Source of the DNA: Pseudomonadales bacterium
GTDB lineage: Bacteria; Pseudomonadota; Gammaproteobacteria; Pseudomonadales; Azotimanducaceae
Direction of reading: 5' to 3'
Assembly: GCA_029251375.1 (NCBI GenBank)
Contig: JAQXDL010000021.1
Span: 1 to 64,000, forward strand
Length of the DNA stretch: 64,000 nt
Of the stretch, positions 9,923 to 18,739 are shown piece by piece. Each line of letters opens with the position of its first letter. Position 1 is the first letter of the stretch. The notes under the pieces are model-generated. The model was not told the DNA's origin, searched no databases, and saw only the letters and a program-made list of their open reading frames with translations. Position numbers and translations under genes: made by a program.

Positions 9923-10206
9923 GGTTTTCCATCGGGTCGAGAGATGTGGCGCAATATAGAAGAAACCACTATGACCCACAAGAAACGAGTTGTTGTTAGC
10001 TAATAACCGACTGGAATGATGTTGCCCTGTATGGGTGCGAGAGTTGAAGGTCGAGTATTGATGTTTGGATGTTAAGTGGTTGTAGGTTGGTGGTCGTGGG
10101 TTGGTGGTCGTGGGTTGATGGTTAGAGTTGATAAGTCAAATTTCCGGCGTGTCTGAGAAGTGTTTTAAAATAACTGTGTTGATTACAACTTTAATCGGCA
10201 ATGTCC
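9923..10206. other. intergenic with short G/T-rich tandem repeat
   Basis: Between divergent cysD and the tRNA operon. It contains about 2.7 imperfect copies of a 14-base unit, GGGTTGGTGGTCGT, at about 10083-10120. No open frame with a start signal was found. The tRNA promoter begins at 10207. Confidence 0.6.
10083..10120 (+). repeat. 14-bp tandem repeat GGGTTGGTGGTCGT (~2.7 copies)
   Basis: The + strand reads GGTTGGTGGTCGT, then GGGTTGGTGGTCGT, then GGGTTGATGG. The unit is strongly G/T skewed. A related-looking G/T-rich decayed repeat lies at 12049-12151, about 2 kb away. Function unknown. Confidence 0.7.
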
Positions 10207-10234
10207 TTGACTCACACTCCCCAATCGTTACAAT
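10207..10234 (+). promoter_or_regulatory. sigma-70 promoter of the tRNA-Val/tRNA-Asp unit
   Basis: TTGACT (10207-10212), 16-base spacer, TACAAT (10229-10234), followed by GCGCG before the expected start point. A G/C-rich discriminator is typical of stable-RNA promoters under stringent control. The tRNA begins 17 bases after the -10 box. Confidence 0.75.
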
Positions 10235-10251
10235 GCGCGTTCTCTTTTTGA

Positions 10252-10327
10252 GGGTGTTTAGCTCAGTTGGGAGAGCGACGGCCTTACAAGCCGTAGGTCG
10301 CAGGTTCGACCCCTGCAACACCCACCA
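10252..10327 (+). tRNA. tRNA-Val (TAC)
   Basis: Acceptor GGGTGTT/AACACCC, anticodon stem ACGGC/GCCGT, loop CTTACAA with anticodon TAC at 10285-10287, T-arm GCAGGTTCGACCCCTGC, encoded CCA. 76 bases. It is 24 bases upstream of tRNA-Asp, probably in one transcript. Confidence 0.97.
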
Positions 10328-10351
10328 AAGCTTGCTTTGAGTTTAAAGTGC

Positions 10352-10428
10352 GGACCGGTAGTTCAGCTGGTTAGAATGCCGGCCTGTCACGCCGGAGGTC
10401 GCGGGTTCGAGTCCCGTCCGGTCCGCCA
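10352..10428 (+). tRNA. tRNA-Asp (GTC)
   Basis: Acceptor GGACCGG/CCGGTCC with discriminator G and encoded CCA, anticodon stem CCGGC/GCCGG, loop CTGTCAC with anticodon GTC at 10386-10388, T-arm CGCGGGTTCGAGTCCCG. 77 bases, very close to other gammaproteobacterial tRNA-Asp genes. A Val-Asp pair is common in this class. Confidence 0.97.
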
Positions 10429-10552
10429 TTAACTCTAGCTAGATTGAAAAGTATTTCACTGTTCAGTGTGAGAATATGCTGTTGGCTCGAATCGCAGCCA
10501 ATCAAAAAAAACTTCCCTGAAAATATTCAAGCAGACGAACATGACTGTTGCG

Positions 10553-11857
10553 TTAAGTGCCAGATCGCCGTGCCCCTCTGCTGTTTGTTCCTCCACGCTC
10601 ACTGTACAAGCTCACCCAGCCCAACGCCAACACCACCATGAACAGGCAGGCATTGACGGGTATGCGTAAGTTAAAGTCAGTGAATGAATGAATCAAAATT
10701 GAGTTCATCGCCATCAACGTACCAAAGGCAATGCCTCGATAGAATTGAGATTTCCTGACTCTTAGGGCTTGTACCGCGGCACCATAGCTCAGCAAAACAA
10801 TGAGAGAGAGGGGCATAAATCCGGTTAACCCAAGCTCACTTAAAAATTGTAGATAGTCATTTTCCGCATGCGTGAAATGAGCGCCGACGTCTGAACCGCG
10901 GTACTTGGGAAAAACATGTTCGAACGTACCCGCTCCGGTACCCCAAAGTAGATTGTCCTTAATGATCTCAACTGTATAAACACTGACTTCGTCTCGTTGC
11001 TCTTTTGCTAGGGTGGTTTGCTGGATTCGATTGGCAACCCGTTCTACACCAAAGTATGTGCCAATCAATGCGACATCTATAACAACGAGGCTCACTAACA
11101 ATATGATGGTGGAGCGATTCAGTTTTCTTGCAATGATCAGCATTGTGATCGCGGTAATGAAGATGCTGCTGAATAGCGCCGTATTACCTGAGCGGGAAGC
11201 GCTCATGACAACCGCAATCACCATAATAATGAGGACGACACGGAGTCGTGCTTTGGGTCCTAAAAGCAGTTCAGACCAACTGATGAGCGAAGTGCGAAAG
11301 GTGGTGCCTTTTGTACTATGAATTGACAGCATCATGCCGACCCCTAAACCAATACTCATTTCTAAAAAGCCGGCCAGGTGATTAGGGTTGATGAAAGTTC
11401 CGGATGCGCGACCTTGAGTGCCAACAATGACCCAATAACTGCCTAAAAAAGCTTGAAAAAGTCCAATTCCCACGACGGCGTAGATGAGTGTTTGTATCGA
11501 TTTTTTGTCTTTAAGGAACGTTAGCGTCAGCGCAAACACGCTGGCGTATAAGAGTGCTTCGATAATCGTCGCCTGACCGGTGGCGAGATCCGGCGTTGCA
11601 TCGATGATGGATTGTCTCAACAACATAATAGTAAGCGCCGTTAAGAACAGGACTGCATTTATAGAATAACCGAGCTTGATCGAACGCCAGTTAAACCCGG
11701 GTAAATTCATTCTTCGTGTCGATACCACCATCACGGCCATCACACTAAAAATCGAAAGTTCGAGTAATACTAATGCCCAAGTCCGATTGCTGCCGAGTGG
11801 GACAGTTGCAAAACATATAATTGCGAGAAAAAAGTAGAAGCAAATTGCTCGAGTCAT
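10553..11857 (-). CDS. O-antigen ligase-like (Wzy/WaaL) exopolysaccharide membrane protein
   Basis: About 434 residues from ATG 11857. The longer GTG start at 11893 has no ribosome binding site and would put charged residues before the expected first membrane segment (FLAIICFATVPLGSNRTW, the usual beginning of this family). There are ten or more hydrophobic segments. A large periplasmic loop holds GTGAGTFEHVFPKYR and THAENDYLQFLSELG, the Wzy_C/RfaL signature. It probably polymerises or ligates exopolysaccharide repeat units in the periplasm. It is read divergently from the exopolysaccharide genes starting at 12389, with a 530-base shared upstream region. It is the second ligase/polymerase-type protein in this window. 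Confidence 0.82.
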   Translation of the reverse strand: MTRAICFYFFLAIICFATVPLGSNRTWALVLLELSIFSVMAVMVVSTRRMNLPGFNWRSIKLGYSINAVLFLTALTIMLLRQSIIDATPDLATGQATIIEALLYASVFALTLTFLKDKKSIQTLIYAVVGIGLFQAFLGSYWVIVGTQGRASGTFINPNHLAGFLEMSIGLGVGMMLSIHSTKGTTFRTSLISWSELLLGPKARLRVVLIIMVIAVVMSASRSGNTALFSSIFITAITMLIIARKLNRSTIILLVSLVVIDVALIGTYFGVERVANRIQQTTLAKEQRDEVSVYTVEIIKDNLLWGTGAGTFEHVFPKYRGSDVGAHFTHAENDYLQFLSELGLTGFMPLSLIVLLSYGAAVQALRVRKSQFYRGIAFGTLMAMNSILIHSFTDFNLRIPVNACLFMVVLALGWVSLYSERGGTNSRGARRSGT

Positions 11858-12388
11858 TTCTAGAGTAGACGTATTTGTTTTTCGAGTTAGCACGTAAGGC
11901 TCTGGTCACTATTTCTGCAATGTTTTTACGGATTAGGCTAACTAAGGTCAAGCAAATCAGAACTTATTACTGATAAGTAAGATTACCTCCCCAGCATAAT
12001 GCTCATCGTCAAGCATTAGATACCTAAGTTGCTGGCAGGAGAAAGCTTTGGCTGTTGGAAATGCGTGTTGGTAATGGCTGTTGGCAATGGTGGTTAGCAA
12101 TGGTGGTCGGCATTGTTGGCCGGTAATGGTGATTGGCTTTGATTGTTGGTTAAAATTCTTGTCTCTAGGGCAAAACTAGCCCAACGAGCGAGCGCATAAC
12201 GCACACTGATCAAATAACGGCCAAATAAAAGTTAAATAAGCCAGCGAGAGGTAAAAATAAGCTAGCAAACCATAAAATATAGGCGCAACAGTGTAACTAA
12301 ATATAACAATGTGTAATTTTATATGTCACAATACACACCGGCAGTAGGGCTTTTCCGGTCCCGTGATAATACAAGAATTTTGTGATCG
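11858..12388. other. intergenic upstream of the exopolysaccharide operon
   Basis: About 530 bases separating the divergent Wzy-like and WecA-like genes. It contains a decayed G/T-rich repeat (12049-12151) and an AT-rich stretch (about 12220-12330) likely to hold promoters and activator sites for the 12389-18443 genes. I could not assign convincing -35/-10 boxes or a named regulator box. Confidence 0.5.
12049..12151 (+). repeat. decayed G/T-rich minisatellite (TTGGnAATGGTGG-like units)
   Basis: The + strand has about seven imperfect copies of a 13-16 base unit, e.g. GTTGGTAATGGC, GTTGGCAATGGTGG, TAGCAATGGTGG, TTGGCCGGTAATGGTG. No coding frame was recognised. Strand composition is strongly skewed to G and T. 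It resembles the shorter repeat at 10083-10120. Confidence 0.6.
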
Positions 12389-13420
12389 ATGAACTCTTTC
12401 AGTGAAGCGCTAATGACTATGACAATCACCGCGGTATCCATTACCGTGTTGAAAATGTTTGCTGTGCCTTTTCGACTGATTGATCAGCCCAGTGGTCGCA
12501 AAACCCATTCCCACGGTACTGCGATGGTTGGTGGATTAGCCTTGATGATAGGCTTTCTTTCGGTTTTGGTGAGCAATCAATCCGTATTCGGCGATTACCT
12601 CGTCGTTATTAATTTTACAGTACTACTGGTTATTGTCGGTCTTTTGGATGACGCGTTATCGTTGACCAGTTCGCTCAGAATGATGATTCAAATTGGCGTT
12701 GGTGCAGGCATTTACTACCTAGCGGATCTGAAATTTTTATCGGTAGGTGATATTTGGTTTGTCGGTGACTTGGGTTTAGGTCCCTTTGCATTGTTGTTCA
12801 CAATTATTGCGGTTGTCGGCGGCGTTAATGCGGTTAACATGATGGATGGTGCAGATGGTCTTGTCGGTGGTTTGTTGTTATCTACCTTGAGTATTTTATG
12901 GTTTCTAGCAAGCGATGCCGGCGCCGTCAATATGACTGAAGTTTTGTCATTATTAGTGCCAGCCTTGTTTGTTTTCCTACTTTTTAACTACCGGTTTCCC
13001 TGGAACCCTAAGGCCCGAATTTTCCTGGGCGATAGTGGCGCCTACGCTTTGGGCTTTCTTGTAGTGGTGCTCTTCATTGAAGCCACGCAAGGTGCTGATG
13101 GTTTCATCCCGCCTATATTGGTCCTATGGATCTTGGCCGTGCCGCTAATTGACATAGCTGGTGCGATCTATCGACGTGCGAAAATTGGTAAAATGCCGCT
13201 CGCCGATGGCAGGGAGCATGTGCACTACATTCTTTTAGATGCCGGTTTTAAGCACTCTCTGGTTATAAATGGTTTGTTAATTACGAATATGATAACGGGT
13301 GTGCTCGGGGTCGTGCTGTTTTATGCCGGTGTAAGCGAAAGCGTGATGTTTTTTCTGTTCATGGCTATTTGTTGTGCATATTTTTATTTTTTATCACGAA
13401 TACCAGAAAATAGTCAGTGA
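12389..13420 (+). CDS. WecA-family undecaprenyl-phosphate GlcNAc-1-phosphate transferase
   Basis: 343 residues, polytopic, glycosyltransferase family 4. Motifs in order: PSGRKTH and GGLA in the first cytosolic loop, GLLDDAL for the metal-binding Asp pair, NMMDGADGL, FLGDSGAY, and the HVHY His motif in the last loop. It attaches a sugar-1-phosphate to undecaprenyl phosphate to begin exopolysaccharide repeat synthesis. It is more WecA-like than the WbpL-like protein at 503-1516, so the two initiating enzymes are not recent duplicates. It is the first gene of a co-directional exopolysaccharide set running to 18443. Ribosome binding site is weak. Confidence 0.92.
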   Translation: MNSFSEALMTMTITAVSITVLKMFAVPFRLIDQPSGRKTHSHGTAMVGGLALMIGFLSVLVSNQSVFGDYLVVINFTVLLVIVGLLDDALSLTSSLRMMIQIGVGAGIYYLADLKFLSVGDIWFVGDLGLGPFALLFTIIAVVGGVNAVNMMDGADGLVGGLLLSTLSILWFLASDAGAVNMTEVLSLLVPALFVFLLFNYRFPWNPKARIFLGDSGAYALGFLVVVLFIEATQGADGFIPPILVLWILAVPLIDIAGAIYRRAKIGKMPLADGREHVHYILLDAGFKHSLVINGLLITNMITGVLGVVLFYAGVSESVMFFLFMAICCAYFYFLSRIPENSQ

Positions 13421-13548
13421 AATATTGGCAGAGACATCTGCTGTTAATGAGTTCTCTGTTGGCCGCAGCTTATTGATACTGTTGGAATTTATACATAAAT
13501 AATGTGTCTAATAATTGCACATTCAAATTACGAGTAGCGAGAAGAATT

Positions 13549-14736
13549 ATGAAGTTGAAAAAATTACCATTGATCATGATGACAATTTTTGGAACATCAA
13601 TGGCTTATGGTTTAGAGCAGGATGGTCTATCAGGCAACGGCGAGACCGGTGTGTTTTTGAACCTGGATACGTCCTACGACATTGATGATAATCCCTTCTT
13701 AATAGACAAAAATGCAGTTGATGATGAGATTTTAAAACTTGCGCCTTCAATTAGCTTGATCGGTAAGAACGGCATGAATACCTATTCTGTGCGTTACGAC
13801 GGCGAGTTTGGTCGATACAGTGATTTTGATGCAGCGGATTACGATGATCACAAGGTAGGCGGTGCAATTGAATTTGATATCAATGACAGCAGTAATTTAG
13901 ATTTAAATGCGAGCTTTGGTCAGTTGCATGATGATGTCGGTACAGGCGGATCGGAAGGTTCACCAAACGTAAGCGGTAAGCCAGATGAATATGACTTGCT
14001 AACCTATGGCGGTGAATTTGAGTTGGGTGCTAATACTTCGACGTTCCAGGGTCAGGTTCGAGCCAATATGTTTGATAAGGAATACACAAACAATAAATCA
14101 AACACATTTGATAGAGACCATGAAGTAGCCACAATAGGCGGCACATTGTTATTTAACCTAAGCCCAGACGCTGCATTGTTGTTTGAAGTGAACTACGACG
14201 ACATCGAATACGATGCAGTACCAACCTCAAACATCTCGTTGGATTCCGAAGAAGCCACCTACTTTGTTGGTTTCCAGTGGGCAATCGGTGCGAAGACGAC
14301 TGGCTATGTGAAAGTAGGTCAGCAAGACAAGGATTTTTCAGCGAGTCAGCGAAAGGATGAAGATAGCGTCGCTTGGGACGTTGCTGTTTCGTGGGCACCT
14401 CGAACCTACTCAACCTTTACGCTAGGTACAAGCAAAGGGTTCAATGAAACAAATGGTTTTGGTAACTCTGTGCTGTCACAGGCCATTGATCTTTCTTGGA
14501 ACCATAATTGGGGCGACAAGCTAACGACTAAGGTAGGTTACTCTTATATTGAAGACAAAATGGAATCGACGTTTCGAGAAGATGAAACAAACCGATTCGA
14601 TTTGAATGCTGTGTATGAGTTACGTCGTTGGGTAGATCTTGAGTTCAACGCAAGTTTTATCGAACGTGACTCGAATGCCGCGCTAATATCTTACGATCGC
14701 GAGATATATACAGTTAGTGTCAATGTTGGTCTATAA
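13549..14736 (+). CDS. Outer-membrane beta-barrel protein of exopolysaccharide locus
   Basis: 395 residues from ATG 13549 (GAGAAGAA just upstream); an in-frame GTG at 13504 would precede the signal peptide unnaturally. The signal peptide (about 20 residues) ends near SMAYG-LE. The mature protein is acidic, Gly/Asn/Asp-rich with alternating hydrophobic strands (e.g. LDLNASFGQL, AATYFVGFQW-like) and ends in a strand with hydrophobic alternation (IYTVSVNVGL), as barrels do. Similar proteins, often annotated EpsL or outer membrane beta-barrel, sit in Wzx/Wzy exopolysaccharide clusters and may aid secretion or anchoring of the polymer. A hairpin and the exporter gene follow. Confidence 0.75.
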   Translation: MKLKKLPLIMMTIFGTSMAYGLEQDGLSGNGETGVFLNLDTSYDIDDNPFLIDKNAVDDEILKLAPSISLIGKNGMNTYSVRYDGEFGRYSDFDAADYDDHKVGGAIEFDINDSSNLDLNASFGQLHDDVGTGGSEGSPNVSGKPDEYDLLTYGGEFELGANTSTFQGQVRANMFDKEYTNNKSNTFDRDHEVATIGGTLLFNLSPDAALLFEVNYDDIEYDAVPTSNISLDSEEATYFVGFQWAIGAKTTGYVKVGQQDKDFSASQRKDEDSVAWDVAVSWAPRTYSTFTLGTSKGFNETNGFGNSVLSQAIDLSWNHNWGDKLTTKVGYSYIEDKMESTFREDETNRFDLNAVYELRRWVDLEFNASFIERDSNAALISYDREIYTVSVNVGL

Positions 14737-14853
14737 TACTGTTCTGTAACGCTTGATTTGAACGGTCAGTGTTAAGCGCTGGCCTACAAAAGTACCCGTT
14801 AGACGATAGTAGTAGACAAGCAATAAAGCGAGTAAAGGTAAAAAATTAAGACT

Positions 14854-14880
14854 CAAAGGTCTGGTATATCCAGACCTTTG
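14854..14880 (+). repeat. perfect 11-bp inverted repeat before the exporter gene
   Basis: CAAAGGTCTGG (14854-14864), loop TATAT, CCAGACCTTTG (14870-14880). The stem is perfect, but no T-run follows on either side, so it is not a standard terminator. It lies 48 bases before the export protein ATG and could be an operator, an attenuating or RNA-stabilising hairpin, or a weak terminator. Confidence 0.8.
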
Positions 14881-14927
14881 TGATTTTGGATTACAATGAA
14901 AGTTTAAGCGGAGCGATAGCCCCTGTC

Positions 14928-15485
14928 ATGTCGCAATACATCAAATTCACTCTACTGATCTCACTGCTATTTGCTGGCAGTTTTCAGGTTCAGGCTCAGG
15001 AACAAGCTCAAGCTCAAGCAGAGCAAGATGGATATCTGCTCGGTCCTGGTGACCATGTTCAGATTCGTGTTTTCGGAGAAGAGGACCTGACGGTTGATAT
15101 ACGACTGAATGCCACAGGTGTCGTTTCCTATCCTTTTCTCGGTGAGCTACAAATTTCAGGTAAGACCTCAACGCAGGTAGAACAGATTATTGTCAATGGT
15201 TTGAAACCTGATTATCTAATCAACCCCGTGGTCAATGTATCTATTTTAGAATATCGTCGTTTCTATATTTATGGTGAAGTTGAAGAGCCAGGTGAATACA
15301 ATTTCGAGCCCGGCATGACCCTGCGTAAAGCGATCGTTCTGGCGGGTGGTTTTACCGAACGCGCGTCAAGAAAGAACATCGAAATCGTTCACGAAGCGAA
15401 CCCACAGTTGACCGAGAAACGGTCTAATCTAGATATCCCAATCGCCCCTGGAGATGTCATCGATGTCCAACAAACTTTTTTCTAA
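14928..15485 (+). CDS. Polysaccharide export protein (Wza family, short form)
   Basis: About 185 residues from ATG 14928, where a clean signal peptide begins (MSQYIKFTLLISLLFAG, cleavage likely after VQA). The in-frame GTG at 14880 lies inside a hairpin and would put an unlikely 16-residue extension first. A Gln/Ala-rich linker leads to the Poly_export domain (YLLGPGDHVQIRVFGEEDL) and one SLBB domain (FYIYGEVEEPGEY). No lipobox Cys is seen, unlike E. coli Wza, and the length is half of Wza, matching short exporters in exopolysaccharide clusters. It likely forms the periplasmic/outer-membrane part of the export channel with the kinase encoded next. Confidence 0.92.
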   Translation: MSQYIKFTLLISLLFAGSFQVQAQEQAQAQAEQDGYLLGPGDHVQIRVFGEEDLTVDIRLNATGVVSYPFLGELQISGKTSTQVEQIIVNGLKPDYLINPVVNVSILEYRRFYIYGEVEEPGEYNFEPGMTLRKAIVLAGGFTERASRKNIEIVHEANPQLTEKRSNLDIPIAPGDVIDVQQTFF

Positions 15486-15488
15486 ATT

Positions 15489-17702
15489 ATGATGAATCAG
15501 CTCAATAATCAAGGTTTGCCCATGGTCGTCGATGATTTTGACGATGAAGATGTCATTGATATTCGCCATTACTATAACGTCATCAATAAGGATAAGTGGG
15601 GCATTATCGGGTTGGCGTTTGTCATCACGCTGCTATCGGTATTGGTGGTGCTTAACCTGACGCCAATTTATCGCGCAACAGCAACTCTGCTGATTGAAAA
15701 TCAATCGGGGAAACTTGTTTCGATTGATGAACTCTATGGGCTCGACACGGGCAATCGTAATTATTACCAAACGCAGGTTTCCATTTTAGAAAGCCGACAG
15801 CTCGCCGCTACCGTGATTGGTAATGGCAATATGGAGTTTGCAAACTACCCAGAATTCAACCCGAACTTGATTGTGAAGGAGCCACCTTTCTGGGAAGACT
15901 TCCTGCCATTTCTAGCGAAAAAAGTTGAGCCGTTGGCGGGTGATAAATTAAACCGTCACATGGTAAATGTATTGTCAGGCAACCTGACTATTCAGCCCGT
16001 CAGAGGCACGGATCTGATAAAGATAAATTTCGACTCGCCAAATAGCCAACTCGCCACAGATATATCAAACCTTGTTGGTGAAACCTACATTGAAAGTCAG
16101 CTAGAAGCGCGCCTGCAATTGACGCAAAAGGCGGCCATGTGGTTGACGGAGCGACTTGATTCGCTGAGGATTAAATTGACTGCCTCTGAGTTAGCGTTGC
16201 AAAATTTTCAAGAAAAAGAGCGGCTGGTTGAATCCGGCGACAGTGGGGTTCGAAGCCTCAGTTTGAATGAGTTGAATCAGATCAGTAATGACTTGATCTC
16301 AGCCCGTAAAACACGAATAGAGACCGGTCGAATCTACCAGCAGGTATTGTCATCTCAAGCGATCTCCCGTGATTCACTGATGACGCATCCATCAATTGTG
16401 GTTGAACCTGGGGTTGTGACGTCGAAAGAAACGCAAGACATTGTTGATCGTAAAGTGTTGGAGTTGTCTGAACGTTATGGTCCGAAACATCCTAAAATGG
16501 TTGCAGTGATTGCCGAGCAAAAAGCCGCTCGAAATCAACTTAATCGCCAAATCGACAATGCCGTAAAACGACTAAAAGAATCCTTCGATGCGGCTGTTGC
16601 GACTGAGAAAAACCTAGAGCGCAATGAGCTTCGGTCGAGAGGGGATATCCAAGGTCTCAGGCGTACTGAGTTTAAATTCTCAGAACTGCAAAGGAACGTC
16701 GAAACCGACAGGCAGTTATACAATACTTTTTTCACGCGCTTTAAAGAAACCGATGCCACACAGGGTCTGCAGGCAGCAAATGCGAGGGTAGCCGACCCGG
16801 CAATTGAACCTGAATCACCCATCAAGCCAAACAAGCGTTTGATCGTTGGCGGTGTGTTCTTGTTCACGTTGCTGTTCGGTATTGGCTTGGCATTTTTGCG
16901 GGATTATTTGGATAATACGTTTAAATCGGGCCGAGAAGTCGAAGAGAAATTAGGCTTAGCGCTTCTAGGTTTGTTGCCTCTGATCAAAGCTAAGAGTCAG
17001 GCGCATAAAAATAGGCATTCGCAGCATTATTTGGATCCAGACCAAGTTGGCTTCGCAGAAGCTATTCGAACAGTTAGAACAAGTGTGTTGTTAGCATCAC
17101 TCGATAGTCCGCATAAAGTCATTGTTGTGACCTCGAGTATTCCAGGTGAAGGCAAGACGACGATCGCTTATAATTTGGCGATAGCGCTTGGTCAGATGGA
17201 GAAAGTCCTTCTGATCGATGCCGATATGCGGCGGCCAAGTGTTGCCGGTGATACGGGTTTGACCAATCAACATGCAGGTTTATCAAATTTTGTTGCCGGT
17301 GGTTCGACTTTGGAAGAGTCTGTTTATGTCATGGAAGAATACGGCATCGATGTCATGCCAGCCGGTCTCATACCGCCCAACCCGCTTGAATTGCTGTCGT
17401 CGCAAAAATTTAAAGATACGCTAACTGATCTTCAAGATCGTTACGATAGGATCATTATCGACTCAGCGCCCTGCCAGGCCGTGAGTGACTCGTTAGTGAT
17501 TTCTTCTAGTGTCGATGCGATGATCTATGTTGTGAAAGCCGATTCTACCAGCCAGCAACTTGTTTCTTCTGCACTGTCGCGCCTACGACGCGTTAACGCA
17601 CCTCTGATTGGTGTGGTATTGAACCAATTTAACGCAGAGCATGCCGCTAAGTATGGCAGTTATAATAGTGGTTACTATGACTATTATGGTAGCGAGAAAT
17701 AG
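15489..17702 (+). CDS. Wzc-type chain-length determinant and BY-kinase
   Basis: 737 residues. A Wzz domain with the first membrane segment near residues 40-60 (GLAFVITLLSVLVV) is followed by a long coiled coil, a GNVR region (EFKFSELQRNVETDRQLY), a second membrane segment near residue 450, and a cytosolic bacterial tyrosine kinase domain with Walker A SSIPGEGKTT, Walker A' LLIDADMRRP and Walker B IIIDSAP. The C-terminus is Tyr-rich (seven Tyr in the last 17 residues), the usual autophosphorylation cluster. It controls polymer length and export together with the exporter three bases upstream. A separate Tyr phosphatase gene is not seen. Confidence 0.95.
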   Translation: MMNQLNNQGLPMVVDDFDDEDVIDIRHYYNVINKDKWGIIGLAFVITLLSVLVVLNLTPIYRATATLLIENQSGKLVSIDELYGLDTGNRNYYQTQVSILESRQLAATVIGNGNMEFANYPEFNPNLIVKEPPFWEDFLPFLAKKVEPLAGDKLNRHMVNVLSGNLTIQPVRGTDLIKINFDSPNSQLATDISNLVGETYIESQLEARLQLTQKAAMWLTERLDSLRIKLTASELALQNFQEKERLVESGDSGVRSLSLNELNQISNDLISARKTRIETGRIYQQVLSSQAISRDSLMTHPSIVVEPGVVTSKETQDIVDRKVLELSERYGPKHPKMVAVIAEQKAARNQLNRQIDNAVKRLKESFDAAVATEKNLERNELRSRGDIQGLRRTEFKFSELQRNVETDRQLYNTFFTRFKETDATQGLQAANARVADPAIEPESPIKPNKRLIVGGVFLFTLLFGIGLAFLRDYLDNTFKSGREVEEKLGLALLGLLPLIKAKSQAHKNRHSQHYLDPDQVGFAEAIRTVRTSVLLASLDSPHKVIVVTSSIPGEGKTTIAYNLAIALGQMEKVLLIDADMRRPSVAGDTGLTNQHAGLSNFVAGGSTLEESVYVMEEYGIDVMPAGLIPPNPLELLSSQKFKDTLTDLQDRYDRIIIDSAPCQAVSDSLVISSSVDAMIYVVKADSTSQQLVSSALSRLRRVNAPLIGVVLNQFNAEHAAKYGSYNSGYYDYYGSEK

Positions 17703-17717
17703 GCGAGCGTCGCGACC

Positions 17718-18443
17718 GTGACCAGCACCGCCCCTAAGTTTGAAAACACAGCAGCTGCTGCAGCTATCATCTGGCGTTGGTTTTTACTGCCCGCCGTTGT
17801 TATCGCGCTTGGTTGGGCCAGTATTGAAGCCGGTAAGATGGGTTTAGCCGATCTTTCGGCACGTCAGGTTGACCCTGCCTTTGTTGTTTGGCGCAAACAA
17901 AAAGTGATTGCCTCTGATGAATGGGATCGGATTCATCAACGTTTGCTCTATGCAGAGTCATTGCAGCCGTCTAACGCTGACTACCAGGTAAAGCTGGGCC
18001 AATTATTTGATTATCGTTGGATGACGGGCACCCGACAAGCTTCGGAAAACGGCCATGACGTTCAGACAGCACGAAATTTCTATCGATCGGCGGTAGCGAA
18101 GAGAGCCATATGGGGATACGCCTGGGCGCATCTATTGTCAGCAAAGTCGCGCCTTAATGAATTAGACGATGAGTTTACCCTTGCATTAGATAAGGCGATT
18201 GAGTTTGCGCCTTGGGAACCGCCGGTGCAGTTGATTGTGTCAGATGCTGCGTTTCTGCGCTGGGACAATTTGACACTAAGTGATCAGGAAAAGGTTCGTG
18301 CAAACACATTGCGAGGATTAAAAAGCGTCACAGGTGGTCAAACCCGAAGGATGATCAAGCTTATTCGATCATATGATAAATATGCAGTTGTCTGTCCTTC
18401 GATGCCGATTGACAGCTTGTATGAGCGTGTTTGTCCAGACTAG
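17718..18443 (+). CDS. VpsP-like TPR membrane protein of exopolysaccharide locus
   Basis: 241 residues from GTG 17718, 15 bases after the kinase stop and surely co-transcribed. One membrane segment (about residues 16-38, WRWFLLPAVVIALGWASIEAG) is followed by a periplasmic domain with helical TPR-like repeats (ESLQPSNADYQVKLGQLFDY, AVAKRAIWGYAWAHLLSAK). Position after the Wzc-like kinase and the overall plan match VpsP-type proteins of Vibrio-like and exosortase-associated polysaccharide clusters; the family name is tentative. The role is probably accessory scaffolding for polymer assembly. Confidence 0.55.
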   Translation: MTSTAPKFENTAAAAAIIWRWFLLPAVVIALGWASIEAGKMGLADLSARQVDPAFVVWRKQKVIASDEWDRIHQRLLYAESLQPSNADYQVKLGQLFDYRWMTGTRQASENGHDVQTARNFYRSAVAKRAIWGYAWAHLLSAKSRLNELDDEFTLALDKAIEFAPWEPPVQLIVSDAAFLRWDNLTLSDQEKVRANTLRGLKSVTGGQTRRMIKLIRSYDKYAVVCPSMPIDSLYERVCPD

Positions 18444-18739
18444 GCGGATTTTTCGCTGTTAGGTTTGCTTGTACGGTCAGCTGCAAAGTTTTGCTGGTTA
18501 ATCTAACGATTTTTAATCGGATGTTGTTAATCTCAAAGTCTAATCATAAATTGGCTTAAGAGGGCGGCTGGATGTCGATAATTAGGCAGATAATTAGCTA
18601 CTTTTTTAGTTGCTGTGCTAACTGTAAAAGCGACCGCCGATTCACTGACGAAAGGTAGTTAAGAAAACTAAACTGGCGTTGAATATGGCCATTGATGGGC
18701 ATACAATGAGGTTATTATTAAACGATGTTGGAACTACTC

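Noticed and set aside
9923-12151. CRISPR array from the G/T-rich repeats
   Set aside because: Units are short, adjacent and degenerate with no spacers and no cas genes.
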